Source of the DNA: Streptomyces sp. AC550_RSS872 | GTDB lineage: Bacteria; Actinomycetota; Actinomycetes; Streptomycetales; Streptomycetaceae | Direction: 5' to 3' | NCBI RefSeq assembly: GCF_019049285.1 | Contig: NZ_JAGMUL010000006.1 | Location: forward strand, 34,139-98,138 | Length of the DNA: 64,000 bases | Shown: positions 50,432 through 58,916 of the stretch, in pieces | Layout: every line of letters begins with the position of its first letter | How positions within the stretch are numbered: position 1 is the stretch's first letter | Notes under the pieces: model-generated | The model's database searches: none | Told to the model about the DNA's origin: nothing | What the model saw: the letters and a program-made list of their open reading frames with translations, nothing else | Translations under genes and position numbers: made by a program

Positions 50432-52072
50432 TCAGTGGCCGCGGAACGCCTCCTCCAACCACCAGGACCCGTGATCGGCGACGACCTTGGCGTCGATGAG
50501 CAACGGCGCGGACCGCGGCCCGGCGACCCAGTCCGCCACGGCCTTCAGGTCGGCCGGCGTCCGCACGGTCACCGCCTCGAAGCCATGACCCCGCCCCACG
50601 GCGGCGATGTCCGTCGGCGGGAACCGCACCGTGTCGAGCGGGTGCCCGTCGGGACCGAAGTGGTGCACCTCGGCGCCGTAGGCCTCGTCGTCGTACACGA
50701 CGACCACCATGGGCAGCCCGAGCCGTCGTACGGTGTCCAGCTCCACGGCGCTCATCAGCGCGCCGCCGTCGCCGAGCGCCGCGACGGGCAGCCGGTCCGG
50801 CCGGGCCAGCGCGGCGCCGATCGTGGTCGCGAGCCCCAGCCCGATCGACTGGAACGCCTGCGTGAAGCAGAAGCCCTGCTCGTCCGGCACCGACAGATAC
50901 GCGCTCGGATAGCCCATGAAGTTCCCGGAGTCCACGCCGACCACCCGCTCCGCGGGCAGGATGTCGTCGAGCGCGATGCTCAGGGTCCTCGGGTCGATCC
51001 GCTCCCGTGTGCTCGTGTCCTCGTACGGCACGTCACGCAGGCGCAGGCGAGCCACGAGGGCCTCACCGATCCGCGCTGTCCGGTAGCCCTGCCGCCGCTC
51101 GCCACCCACCTCGGACGCCCGTCGTGCGGTGAGCCGGACGTCGCCGGTGACACCGAGGTGCACCGGCCGGTGGGCGCCGAGCGCGGACGGGTCGTCGTCG
51201 ACCTGTACGACGGTGGCGTCGGCGCCGATCAGATGGCCGTGCCGCATGGTCCACATGTTGAGGGCGCAGCCCCAGCCGACGATCAGGTCCGCGCCCTGGA
51301 TCAGTTCGGAGGCGAGGGGCGAGGCGAAGCCGCCGGAGATGTCGAGGGACCACGGGTTGCCGTGGAAGAGCCCGCGGGCGACGGCCGAGGTCGCGAGCAG
51401 GGCGCCGTAGTGCTCGGCCAGCGTCTCCAGGGCCTCGCGGCAGCCCGTCCCGCGCGCTCCGCGGCCGGCCACGAAGACGGGCCGTCGGGCCTGCCCGAGC
51501 AACCGGGACAGCGCGGCCACCTCGTCGGCGTCCGGTTCGACCGCGTCCCGCCGCCGCGGTGGCGCCGCCTGCTCCAGGGCGCCGTCGGGCACGTCCAGCG
51601 CCTGCACCGGCAGCGGGAGGTTGAGCAGCACCGTACGCCGCTCTCGCACCGCCAGTCCGACCGCCGCACACGCCTGCTGGACGGCTCCCTCCGCCGACGT
51701 GATCCGCACCGGAACCGCGCCCACGGCACGGGCCAACGCCTCTTGGTCGACGTGGAAGTTGGACCTGGGCTCGGTCACCTCGGCCGCGAGCACGACGAGC
51801 GGCGTACGGCTCTTGGCCGCCTCCGCGATCCCGGTCATGGCGTTCGTCAGGCCGGGCCCCTGGTGCACGCTCACCACCGCGACCGTGCCGCTGGTCCGGG
51901 CGTAGGCGTCGGCCATCGTCGCCGCGCCGCCCTCATGGCGGGTGGCGACGAACCGCGCCCCCGCCGCGACCATCGCGTTGGTGACGTGGAAGTTGCCCGA
52001 TCCGACCACCCCGAAGACCTGGTCGACCCCGGCCGCGCACAGCGCCCGGCCGACCGCTTCCGCGACCTTCAT
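50432..52072 (-). CDS. Thiamine diphosphate-dependent enzyme (acetolactate synthase/benzoylformate decarboxylase-like)
   Basis: A 546-aa three-domain ThDP enzyme: Pyr domain with catalytic glutamate in TRHEGGAATMADAYAR (about residues 44-59), a central domain (about 190-330) and the PP domain with GDGGALMSA. The ThDP motif normally ends in NN or N after about 25 residues; here it ends VVYDDEAYG, an aspartate variant. Reaction not determinable; decarboxylation or carboligation of a 2-oxo acid is likely. The ATG overlaps the stop of the cyclase gene (ATGA), indicating coupling. Confidence 0.78.
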   Translation of the reverse strand: MKVAEAVGRALCAAGVDQVFGVVGSGNFHVTNAMVAAGARFVATRHEGGAATMADAYARTSGTVAVVSVHQGPGLTNAMTGIAEAAKSRTPLVVLAAEVTEPRSNFHVDQEALARAVGAVPVRITSAEGAVQQACAAVGLAVRERRTVLLNLPLPVQALDVPDGALEQAAPPRRRDAVEPDADEVAALSRLLGQARRPVFVAGRGARGTGCREALETLAEHYGALLATSAVARGLFHGNPWSLDISGGFASPLASELIQGADLIVGWGCALNMWTMRHGHLIGADATVVQVDDDPSALGAHRPVHLGVTGDVRLTARRASEVGGERRQGYRTARIGEALVARLRLRDVPYEDTSTRERIDPRTLSIALDDILPAERVVGVDSGNFMGYPSAYLSVPDEQGFCFTQAFQSIGLGLATTIGAALARPDRLPVAALGDGGALMSAVELDTVRRLGLPMVVVVYDDEAYGAEVHHFGPDGHPLDTVRFPPTDIAAVGRGHGFEAVTVRTPADLKAVADWVAGPRSAPLLIDAKVVADHGSWWLEEAFRGH

Positions 52073-52860
52073 GAGCGGCCCCGCTCCACCAGCGCGAGCA
52101 CCCGGGCAGGGGCCCCGGAGCCGGTGACGATGGGCAGTGGTCCGGCGATGACGACGGAGCCGGTCGGCGGCAGCTCGGCGAGGTTCTGAAGCTGTGTCAG
52201 GCCGTACTTGTCACTGCCCATGAGGTAGGAGTGGCAGGGGTAGGCGGGCTCGAAGGAGTGCGCGCGCCCGGCGTCCGTGCCCACCGTCTCGACGCCGAGA
52301 CCGATCACCGGCGCCTCCTCTGCCACCCAGCGGGCGCACTCCGCGGACAGACCGGGGGTGTGCGGACCGTTGTCGTCGGCGTTGAGGAAGGCCTGCTGAT
52401 CGTGCGAGCGGGCGTCCCAGCCGGTGCGCAGCAGCAGCCAACCGCCGTCGGGCAGGGTGCCGTTCTCCGCTTCCCACGCCTTGACGTGGTCGACCTCGAC
52501 CAGGAAGTCGGGATCCTTGGCGACCTCGGCGCTGAAGTCCAGCACCGCCGCCGGGGCGATCAGTTTCCTGGCCGGCACCGAGGCCACGTCGGTGAGGTCC
52601 TTGCCGGTGACCCAGTGGTTCGGGGCGTCGAAGTGGGTGCCGGTGTGCTCGCCGCTGCGGAAGTTGTTCCAGTACCAGGCAGGGCCCCGGTCGTCGTACC
52701 GGCTGATCTCCTCCAGCTCGAAGACCGCGCTCTGCCCGAACCGGGGCGGCAGTTGGATCACCGGTGTGGAGGACGACAGGGGCGAGGTCAGGTCGACGAC
52801 TTCGATCGATCCACCTCGCAACGCGGACACCAGCGCGGCAAGGACGGACGGCTCGGACAT
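52069..52860 (-). CDS. Cyclase-family (kynurenine formamidase-like) metal hydrolase
   Basis: A 263-aa protein of the putative cyclase family with the metal-binding signature HTGTHFDAPNH (about residues 71-81), the usual VVDLTSPLSSSTPV start and WLLLRTGWDAR in the centre. Members hydrolyse amides or lactones such as N-formylkynurenine or isatin. GGAGG lies 6 nt before ATG 52860. It is first in an operon with the ThDP enzyme, so the pair may degrade an aromatic keto acid; the substrate remains open. Confidence 0.82.
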   Translation of the reverse strand: MSEPSVLAALVSALRGGSIEVVDLTSPLSSSTPVIQLPPRFGQSAVFELEEISRYDDRGPAWYWNNFRSGEHTGTHFDAPNHWVTGKDLTDVASVPARKLIAPAAVLDFSAEVAKDPDFLVEVDHVKAWEAENGTLPDGGWLLLRTGWDARSHDQQAFLNADDNGPHTPGLSAECARWVAEEAPVIGLGVETVGTDAGRAHSFEPAYPCHSYLMGSDKYGLTQLQNLAELPPTGSVVIAGPLPIVTGSGAPARVLALVERGRS

Positions 52861-52920
52861 GGACGCCTCCTCGAACGGACCGTGCTCGGACCGACAGCAT
52901 CTCAGTCCTGCCCCCACCTC

Positions 52921-52932
52921 TTGACGCGTCAA
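52921..52932. promoter_or_regulatory. 12-bp palindrome upstream of the cyclase operon
   Basis: TTGACGCGTCAA is perfectly palindromic, 60 nt upstream of the cyclase start. On the minus strand it can also serve as a -35 (TTGACG). Its core is the same as in the palindrome at 19804-19817. Confidence 0.5.
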
Positions 52933-52956
52933 TGACAACAATGGCTTGATGTTCCA

Positions 52957-52970
52957 TGGGAGCGCTCCCA
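52957..52970. promoter_or_regulatory. CebR operator box
   Basis: TGGGAGCGCTCCCA is a perfect 14-bp palindrome identical to the CebR consensus described in Streptomyces for cello-oligosaccharide-responsive repression of cellulase and transporter genes. It lies just upstream of a truncated CBM2 gene and about 405 bp upstream of the mannanase start. Confidence 0.85.
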
Positions 52971-52992
52971 CCTCACCGGGGAAGGGAACACC

Positions 52993-53379
52993 ATGCGCGG
53001 TACGCGTCCGCCTCCTCCGTCTCGGGCTGGACCGCGGCGGTCGTACCGGCGGACGGGGCCCGCCTCACTCAGGTCCGGAACGACACCCTCAGCACCGGCG
53101 CCGACGGCACCGCGACCGTCGCCGACGCCGACGCCGTATGGAACGGCATGTTCGCACCTAGGGGGTGTTTTGAAAGTCCCGCACAGCGCCCGCGGCGCCC
53201 GGCGGGCGCGGGCACCGCACGGGACCTTCAAAACACCCCCTGGCGCGAGCGCGAGCTTCGGATGCGTCGCCGATACCCCGGCGACGGCCGGCACCCCCGA
53301 CGGCGACTGTCACACGCACGGCGCGCGCCGCGTCCTCCTGACGCACCGTCATCCTCTCTCACCCACGGAGCCGCCATGA
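52993..53379 (+). pseudogene. Remnant of a secreted CBM2-bearing glycosidase gene
   Basis: Behind the CebR box an ATG at 52993 has GAAGGGA 5 nt upstream, as for an intact gene. The next coding sense appears in another frame: SGWTAAVVPADGARLTQV and DAVWNGMFAP, the second half of a CBM2 domain, then after the MITE in the original register GASASFGCVADTPATAG, the usual CBM2 end. Joining 53159 to 53242 restores FAPGASASFG, showing the insertion split one CBM2. Signal peptide, catalytic domain and the first CBM2 half are deleted. No function expected. Confidence 0.65.
53161..53240. mobile_element. 80-bp MITE-like element with 21-bp terminal inverted repeats
   Basis: Ends 53161-53181 and 53220-53240 are inverted repeats matching at 20 of 21 positions (outer end GGGGGTGTTTTGAA). 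The interior is itself palindromic (GCGCCCGC/GCGGGCGC), so the element folds almost completely. Removing 53160-53241 restores the CBM2 frame; the flanking TA/TG suggest a 2-bp target duplication with one later change. It encodes nothing and would need a transposase in trans. Confidence 0.75.
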
Positions 53380-55019
53380 GATCCAGCACCGGCATCACCT
53401 CACGAAGCGCCCCGCGCATGGCCGCGGTCGTAGCCGCCGTCCTGGGCCTGCTCGTCTCCCTGCTCTCCCTCGCCACGCCCGCCCAGGCGGCGGCCACCGG
53501 GCTGCACATCCACAACGGCCGCCTGCTGGAGGCGTCCGGGAACGACTTCGTGATGCGGGGCGTCAACCACGCCCACACCTGGTACCCGGGCGAGACCCAG
53601 TCGCTGGCCGATGTGAAGGCGCTCGGCGCCAACACCGTTCGCGTCGTCCTCTCCGACGGCCATCGCTGGACCAAGAACGGCGCGGAGGACGTGGCCGCCG
53701 TCATCGCCCGGTGCAAGGCCAACCGGCTGATCTGCGTGCTGGAGGTGCACGACACCACCGGGTACGGGGAGGAGGCCGCGGCCGGGACCCTCGACCACGC
53801 GGCCGACTACTGGATCGGCCTGAAGGACGTACTCGCCGGTGAAGAGGACTACGTCATCGTCAACATCGGCAACGAGCCCTGGGGCAACACCGACCCCGCC
53901 GGCTGGACCGACCCCACGATCGCGGCGGTGAAGAAGCTGCGCGACGCCGGTTTCGCCCACACGATCATGGTGGACGCGCCCAACTGGGGCCAGGACTGGC
54001 AGGGCGTCATGCGCGCCAACGCCCAGTCCGTCTACGACGCCGACCCCACCGGCAACCTGATCTTCTCGATCCACATGTACAGCGTCTATGACACCGCGCG
54101 GGAGATCACGGACTATCTGAACGCCTTCGTCAACGCCGGACTGCCGCTCCTCATCGGTGAGTTCGGGGGCCCGCCCGACCAGTACGGCGACCCGGACGAG
54201 GACACCATGACGGCCGCCGCCCAGCAGCTCCGACTCGGTTACCTGGCCTGGTCCTGGAGCGGCAACACCGACCCGGTCCTCGACCTGTCGACCGACTTCG
54301 ACCCGACGCGGCTCAGCTCCTGGGGCCGGCGCATCTTCCACGGCGCGAACGGCATCGCCGCCACGTCCGAGGAGGCCGACGTCTATTCCTCCTCCGGCGG
54401 CGACACCACTCCCCCGACCGCGCCCGGGACACCGACCGCCTTCGCCATGACGTCCTCGTCCGTCACCCTGAACTGGGCCGCCGCCACCGACGCGAACGGC
54501 GTCACCGGCTACGACGTGGTCCGCGTCGGCGGCGGGGCCGAGACCGCGGCCACCACGACGACCGGCACATCCGCCACCGTCACCGGCCTCGCCCCGGAGA
54601 CCTCGTACACCTTCGCGGTCTACGCGCGCGACGCCGCCGGCAACCGCTCGCAGCGCTCCGGCACCGCGACCGTGACCACGTCGCCGGGTGGATCGTCGGC
54701 TTCGTGCGGGGTCACCTATCGGGTGACGAACGAGTGGCCCGGCGGCTTCCAGGGCGAGATCGCCGTCCGTAACACCGGCAGCACGGCGATCAACGGCTGG
54801 ACGCTGCGCTGGACCTTCCCGGACGGTCAGCGCGTCAGCAACCTGTGGGGCGGCACCGCGACGCAGAGCGGCGCCGACGTGAGCGTCGCCTCCGCGTCCT
54901 ACACGGCGACGATCGCCCCGGCGGGCTCGGTCACCCTGGGCTTCACGGCCACGAAGGGCAGCACGAACCCGACCCCCGTGGCCTTCACGCTCAACGACTC
55001 GGCCTGCTCGTCGGCCTGA
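53376..55019 (+). CDS. Secreted endo-1,4-beta-mannanase (GH5) with FN3 and CBM2
   Basis: A 547-aa extracellular enzyme cutting beta-mannan. Signal peptide 1-39 (long, two-arginine N-region, AQA cut site), GH5 barrel (about 41-340) beginning TGLHIHNGRLLEASGNDFVM as in the Streptomyces ManA (GH5_8) type, with acid/base E167 (IGNEPWG) and nucleophile E262 (LLIGEFGG). A fibronectin III domain (about 356-440) and C-terminal CBM2 (about 445-547, conserved cysteines and tryptophans) bind cellulose-rich walls. CGGAG lies 6 nt before the ATG. Likely under the CebR box upstream. Confidence 0.9.
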   Translation: MRSSTGITSRSAPRMAAVVAAVLGLLVSLLSLATPAQAAATGLHIHNGRLLEASGNDFVMRGVNHAHTWYPGETQSLADVKALGANTVRVVLSDGHRWTKNGAEDVAAVIARCKANRLICVLEVHDTTGYGEEAAAGTLDHAADYWIGLKDVLAGEEDYVIVNIGNEPWGNTDPAGWTDPTIAAVKKLRDAGFAHTIMVDAPNWGQDWQGVMRANAQSVYDADPTGNLIFSIHMYSVYDTAREITDYLNAFVNAGLPLLIGEFGGPPDQYGDPDEDTMTAAAQQLRLGYLAWSWSGNTDPVLDLSTDFDPTRLSSWGRRIFHGANGIAATSEEADVYSSSGGDTTPPTAPGTPTAFAMTSSSVTLNWAAATDANGVTGYDVVRVGGGAETAATTTTGTSATVTGLAPETSYTFAVYARDAAGNRSQRSGTATVTTSPGGSSASCGVTYRVTNEWPGGFQGEIAVRNTGSTAINGWTLRWTFPDGQRVSNLWGGTATQSGADVSVASASYTATIAPAGSVTLGFTATKGSTNPTPVAFTLNDSACSSA

Positions 55020-55032
55020 CGTATGCCCACCT

Positions 55033-55064
55033 CCTCGGCGTCCTGGCAGGTCAGGGCGCCGAGG
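55033..55064 (+). terminator. Terminator after the mannanase gene
   Basis: 8-bp stem (55033-55040 with 55057-55064), 16-nt loop with an internal CCTG/CAGG pair, 13 nt after the stop. Confidence 0.5.
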
Positions 55065-55139
55065 CAGCCGTATGTCCGCCCACAGGGCCGTGACAGGAAC
55101 CACACAGACCCCGTGTACGAGGCAGGGAGAGGCTCTGGA

Positions 55140-55158
55140 TAAGGTGAGGCTGGCCTAA
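55140..55158. promoter_or_regulatory. Iron box (DmdR/IdeR type)
   Basis: TAAGGTGAGGCTGGCCTAA matches the actinobacterial iron-box consensus at 15 of 19 positions, 34 nt upstream of the siderophore-binding lipoprotein gene. Predicts repression under iron sufficiency. Confidence 0.75.
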
Positions 55159-55192
55159 CGGTTGACCACTGTGCACCCCAAGGGAGCCTGTC

Positions 55193-56236
55193 ATGCTTCA
55201 CCGGCGCCGCGGCACTGCCGCTGTCGCTCTTGCCGTCGCCGCCGCACTGTCCCTCGCGGCCTGCGGCAGCTCCGACGACGGCGCGGACAACGCGGGTTCC
55301 GCGGCCGGAGCGGGCGGCAAGAAGGACGTGGCCAAGGGCGGCAAGGACTTCGCGTCCGCCGCGAAGAAGACCGCGGAGATGGGCACGGATGCCAAGCCGG
55401 GCCAGTGGCCGCGCACCATCGAGCACGCCATGGGCGAGACCGTCCTGAAGTCCCAGCCCAAGCGTGTCGTGGTCCTGGACGTCGGCGAGCTCGACAACGT
55501 CGTCTCGCTCGGCATCGAGCCGGTCGGTCTCGCCCCCACCGAGGGCTCGCCCGAACTGCCTTCGTATCTGAAGAAGGACGCCGGCACCCCGGAGAACGTC
55601 GGCACCATCAACAACCTCAACCTGGAGGCGATCGCCGGCCTCAAGCCGGACCTGATCCTCGGCAGCCAGCTGCGTGCCGCGGACAAGTACGACGAGCTGT
55701 CGCAGATCGCACCCACGGTCTTCTCCATCCGCCCGGGCTTCACGTGGAAGGAGAACTACCTCCTCAACGCCGCGGCCCTGGACAAGACCGCCGAGGCCAA
55801 GGCGAAGCTCGCCGCGTACGACAAGAAGGTCGACGCACTCGACGCCAAGCTCGGCGCGGACAAGCCGACCGTGTCGATGGTGCGTTACCTGCCGGACGGA
55901 GTGATCCGGCTGTACGCGAACGCCTCGTTCATCGGCACCATCCTCAAGGACGCCGGCATCCCGCGCCCGAAGAACCAGGACATCGAGGACCTGGCCGCCG
56001 AGGTCAGCGCCGAGAACATCGACCAGGCCGACGCCGACTACATCTTCACCGGCGTGTACGGCGACGCGAAGGCCACCGACAAGTCCCGCGCGCAGGGCAA
56101 CCCGCTGTGGAAGAACCTGAAGGCGGTCAAGGCCGGGCACGCGTACGACGTTCCGGACGAGACCTGGTACCTGGGTCTGGGCGTCACCGCGGCCGACGAG
56201 GTCCTCGGGGACCTGGAGAAGTACCTCACCAAATAG
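55193..56236 (+). CDS. Iron-siderophore ABC transporter substrate-binding lipoprotein
   Basis: A 347-aa FecB/FepB-type binding protein with a lipoprotein signal (lipobox LAAC at about residues 19-22), then a cluster-A bilobal domain: KRVVVLDVGELDNVVSLGI, GLKPDLILGS and IFTGVYGDA. It captures a ferric siderophore outside the membrane. GGGAG lies 7 nt before ATG 55193. It is first gene of the operon with two FecCD permeases, behind an iron box. Confidence 0.9.
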   Translation: MLHRRRGTAAVALAVAAALSLAACGSSDDGADNAGSAAGAGGKKDVAKGGKDFASAAKKTAEMGTDAKPGQWPRTIEHAMGETVLKSQPKRVVVLDVGELDNVVSLGIEPVGLAPTEGSPELPSYLKKDAGTPENVGTINNLNLEAIAGLKPDLILGSQLRAADKYDELSQIAPTVFSIRPGFTWKENYLLNAAALDKTAEAKAKLAAYDKKVDALDAKLGADKPTVSMVRYLPDGVIRLYANASFIGTILKDAGIPRPKNQDIEDLAAEVSAENIDQADADYIFTGVYGDAKATDKSRAQGNPLWKNLKAVKAGHAYDVPDETWYLGLGVTAADEVLGDLEKYLTK

Positions 56237-56309
56237 GCCCGCGCGTAAGCAGGCAAGAGAACCGGCAAGCAAGCGAAACAGCAGCAAGCGAAACAGCAGA
56301 AGGAACCGC

Positions 56310-57314
56310 ATGTCCCGTGCCACCCGGCGCCGTGTCGCCTGGACGGTCGCGGGCGTGCTCCTGCTGCTCCTCGCCGTCCTGCTGAGCCTCGCCCTCGGCA
56401 GCCGGCAGATTCCCCCGGCCCAGGTGTTCGACGCCCTGCTGCACGGCGGCGACGGCGACGACGCGCAGGTCGTGCGCGCGCTGCGCGTTCCCCGCACGGT
56501 CATTGGCGTGCTGGTCGGACTCGCCCTAGCGGTCGCCGGGGTGGTCATGCAGGGCATCACCCGCAACCCGATCGCCGAGCCCGGCGTCCTCGGCGTCAGC
56601 CAGGGCGCCTCGCTGGGGGTCGTGTGCGCCATCGCGTTCCTCGGGGTGCACTCGCCCGCCGGCTACGTCTGGTTCGCGTTCGCCGGGGCGGGGCTCGCGG
56701 CCGTGGCCGCCTACGCGGTGGCGGGCAGCGGTCGCGGCGGCGCCTCGCCGGTCAAACTGGCGCTGGCCGGGGCCGCGATGAACGCGTTCATCGCCTCCGT
56801 GGTCTCCGCGATCGTCACGACCGACGCCCGTGCCCTGGACGAGTTCCGGTTCTGGGACGTCGGCTCGATCGCCGGCCGGGACGGCGAAGTAGTCACGCAG
56901 ACCTGGCCGTTCGTCCTGGTGGGGCTGTTGCTGGTCGCTGTCGTGGCGCGGGGTCTGGACGCGCTGGCTCTCGGCGACGACGTGGCCAGGGGGCTCGGTC
57001 ACCGGGTCGCGCTGCTGCGGGCCGTCGGCGCGCTCGCCGCGACCGTGCTGACCGGGGTCGCCGTCGCGGTCGCCGGTCCGATCGCGTTCACCGGCCTGGC
57101 CGTTCCGCACATCGCGCGGGCGCTGGTGGGGGCCGGCCACCGGTGGGTGCTCACCCTGTCCGCGCTGCTGGGTCCCGTGGTGATCCTGGTGTCGGACGTG
57201 CTCGGCCGGGTCCTCTTCGCGCCCTCGGAAGTGCCGGTGGCCGTGATGACCGCGCTGCTCGGCGTGCCGTTCCTGGTCGCGCTGGTACGGAGGAAGGCGA
57301 CGGTGCCGGCATGA
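56310..57314 (+). CDS. Iron-siderophore ABC permease (FecCD family)
   Basis: A 334-aa membrane protein with about nine hydrophobic helices and FecCD signatures: RVPRTVIGVLVGLALAVAGV, NPIAEPGVLGVSQGAS and a late GPIAFTGLAVPHIAR. It forms half of the translocation channel. It lies 73 nt after the binding protein gene; AGAAGGA is 8 nt upstream of ATG. Its stop overlaps the next permease start (ATGA). Confidence 0.92.
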   Translation: MSRATRRRVAWTVAGVLLLLLAVLLSLALGSRQIPPAQVFDALLHGGDGDDAQVVRALRVPRTVIGVLVGLALAVAGVVMQGITRNPIAEPGVLGVSQGASLGVVCAIAFLGVHSPAGYVWFAFAGAGLAAVAAYAVAGSGRGGASPVKLALAGAAMNAFIASVVSAIVTTDARALDEFRFWDVGSIAGRDGEVVTQTWPFVLVGLLLVAVVARGLDALALGDDVARGLGHRVALLRAVGALAATVLTGVAVAVAGPIAFTGLAVPHIARALVGAGHRWVLTLSALLGPVVILVSDVLGRVLFAPSEVPVAVMTALLGVPFLVALVRRKATVPA

Positions 57315-58384
57315 CCCAGCCCCTGGAGCGGACCGCCCCGGCACCACGGCGTCTTCGCCCGTCCGGCTACACCGTCGTCCGCGTGCGGGACGGCAGCTTC
57401 CTGCTGCACCGCCGGGCATGTGCCGTGGCGGTCCTGCTGGCCGCCCTGCTCGCGGCGACGGTCGTGGTCTCCCTGTGCGTCGGCGAGTCGTACGTCTCCC
57501 CCACGGAGGTCGTGCGCGTCCTGCTCGGGCAGCCGAGCCCCGACGAGCTGGTCGTCGGCACGCTGCGTCTCCCCCGGCTGGTGACGGGGCTGCTGGTCGG
57601 CGCCGCGTTCGGGGCCTCCGGCGCGCTGGTCCAGACCGTCGCCCGCAACTCCCTCGCCAGTCCGGACGTCATCGGCGTCACGCACGGCGCGGGCGCGGCG
57701 ACGGTGACCGCGATGACCTTCGGGGTCACCTCGTACAGCCTCCTGCCGTACGTCTCGGTCGTGGGCGGGCTCGCGGCCGCCGCGCTCGTCTACGCCTTCG
57801 CCTGGCGGGGCGGGCTGCATGCCACGCGCTTCGTCCTCGTCGGGATCGGTGTCTCGATCGCACTCGGCTCGCTGACCCGGCTCTTCCTCACCAAGGGCGA
57901 CTATCTGGTGGCCCAGCAGGCCAAGGTGTGGCTGACGGGTTCGCTCAACGGCCGGGGTTACGACCAGGCCGCGCCGCTCGCGCTGGTCCTCGCGGCCCTG
58001 GTCCCGGCGCTGCTGTGGGCGGCGTACGCGCAGCGCATGGTGTCCCTCGACGACAGTACGGCGACCGCGCTGGGTGTGCGGCTCGGCCCGGTACGGCTGG
58101 GTCTCACCGCGCTCGGCGTGGTGCTGGCGTCGGTGGCGACCGGCGCGGCGGGCCCGGTCGACTTCGTGGCGCTGCTCGCCCCGCAGATCGCCCACCGGCT
58201 GACCCGTACCGCGCAGATCCCGCTGCTCTGCTCCGCCCTGACCGGCGCCGCGATCGTCGTCGTCGCGGACCTGCTGGCCCGCAGGCTGTTCTCCCCGGTC
58301 GAGCTGCCGGTGGGTGTCCTCACGGCGGCGGTCGGCGCGCCGTATCTGATGTGGCTGATCGCCCGCACCCGCCTTCGTCGTTGA
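57311..58384 (+). CDS. Iron-siderophore ABC permease (FecCD family)
   Basis: A 357-aa FecCD permease with a 35-residue polar N-terminal extension, then the same helix pattern and signatures: RLPRLVTGLLVGAAFGASGALVQ, NSLASPDVIGVTHGAG, GPVDFVALLAPQIAHRL. Partner of the preceding permease for the heterodimeric channel. The operon ends here, converging on the ACT gene 26 nt away; no FepC/FecE ATPase gene follows, so an ATPase encoded elsewhere must energise uptake. Confidence 0.92.
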   Translation: MTQPLERTAPAPRRLRPSGYTVVRVRDGSFLLHRRACAVAVLLAALLAATVVVSLCVGESYVSPTEVVRVLLGQPSPDELVVGTLRLPRLVTGLLVGAAFGASGALVQTVARNSLASPDVIGVTHGAGAATVTAMTFGVTSYSLLPYVSVVGGLAAAALVYAFAWRGGLHATRFVLVGIGVSIALGSLTRLFLTKGDYLVAQQAKVWLTGSLNGRGYDQAAPLALVLAALVPALLWAAYAQRMVSLDDSTATALGVRLGPVRLGLTALGVVLASVATGAAGPVDFVALLAPQIAHRLTRTAQIPLLCSALTGAAIVVVADLLARRLFSPVELPVGVLTAAVGAPYLMWLIARTRLRR

Positions 58385-58410
58385 CCCCGCGCCGCCCCGG
58401 TCAGGTTCCC

Positions 58411-58809
58411 TCAGCTCGAACGCCGGGCCAGGTCCTCCAGGGCGGCGACGGCCCGGTCGGCGTGCTCGTGCGGCACGAAGAGGTGGTCGTGGTGGTAGCC
58501 GGCCACCACGTTGCAGCTCAGACCGGCCTCGGCGAGTTCCCGGGAGAACGCCGCGGTCAGGCCCACGGCGTCGAGTGCGGAGACGATACGCAGGGTGATC
58601 CACCCGGCGACATAGTCGTACGCCAGCCCGGCCGCGTCCGCCTCCTCCTGGCGCACCACGAGGGTCAGGCCCTCCGGTTCGGCGACCGTGGCGACGGGGG
58701 TGACGCCCGCGGGCACACTCCCCTCGACCGTGGTGAAGACATAGCGGCCCGGATTCAGCTCCGGACGGATTCCGCTCAGCAATGTGCTCAGGTCACTCTC
58801 ACCGGCCAT
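58411..58809 (-). CDS. ACT-domain protein
   Basis: A 132-aa protein with two ACT-like halves: PGRYVFTTVEGSV...GLTLVVRQEEADAAGL (about residues 18-70) and WITLRIVSALDAVGLTAAFSRELAEAGLSCNVVAGYHHDHLFVP (about 76-119). ACT folds bind amino acids; this stand-alone type is probably a small-ligand sensor. ATG 58809 is preferred; an in-frame ATG at 58818 would add three residues. Single gene. Confidence 0.75.
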   Translation of the reverse strand: MAGESDLSTLLSGIRPELNPGRYVFTTVEGSVPAGVTPVATVAEPEGLTLVVRQEEADAAGLAYDYVAGWITLRIVSALDAVGLTAAFSRELAEAGLSCNVVAGYHHDHLFVPHEHADRAVAALEDLARRSS

Positions 58810-58916
58810 GAGCCACACACTACGGCGGAGGGAACCCGAGGGCCCGCGCAGGCGTCCTCCTCAGGTGACGGGGGTGCGTCGGCTCGTCCGCCGACGACAG
58901 GAACGAGGATGACACG

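Noticed and set aside
53157..53245. The long hairpin before the mannanase as an ordinary terminator
   Set aside because: Exact restoration of the CBM2 frame when 82 bp are removed shows it is an inserted element, though it may also terminate transcription.
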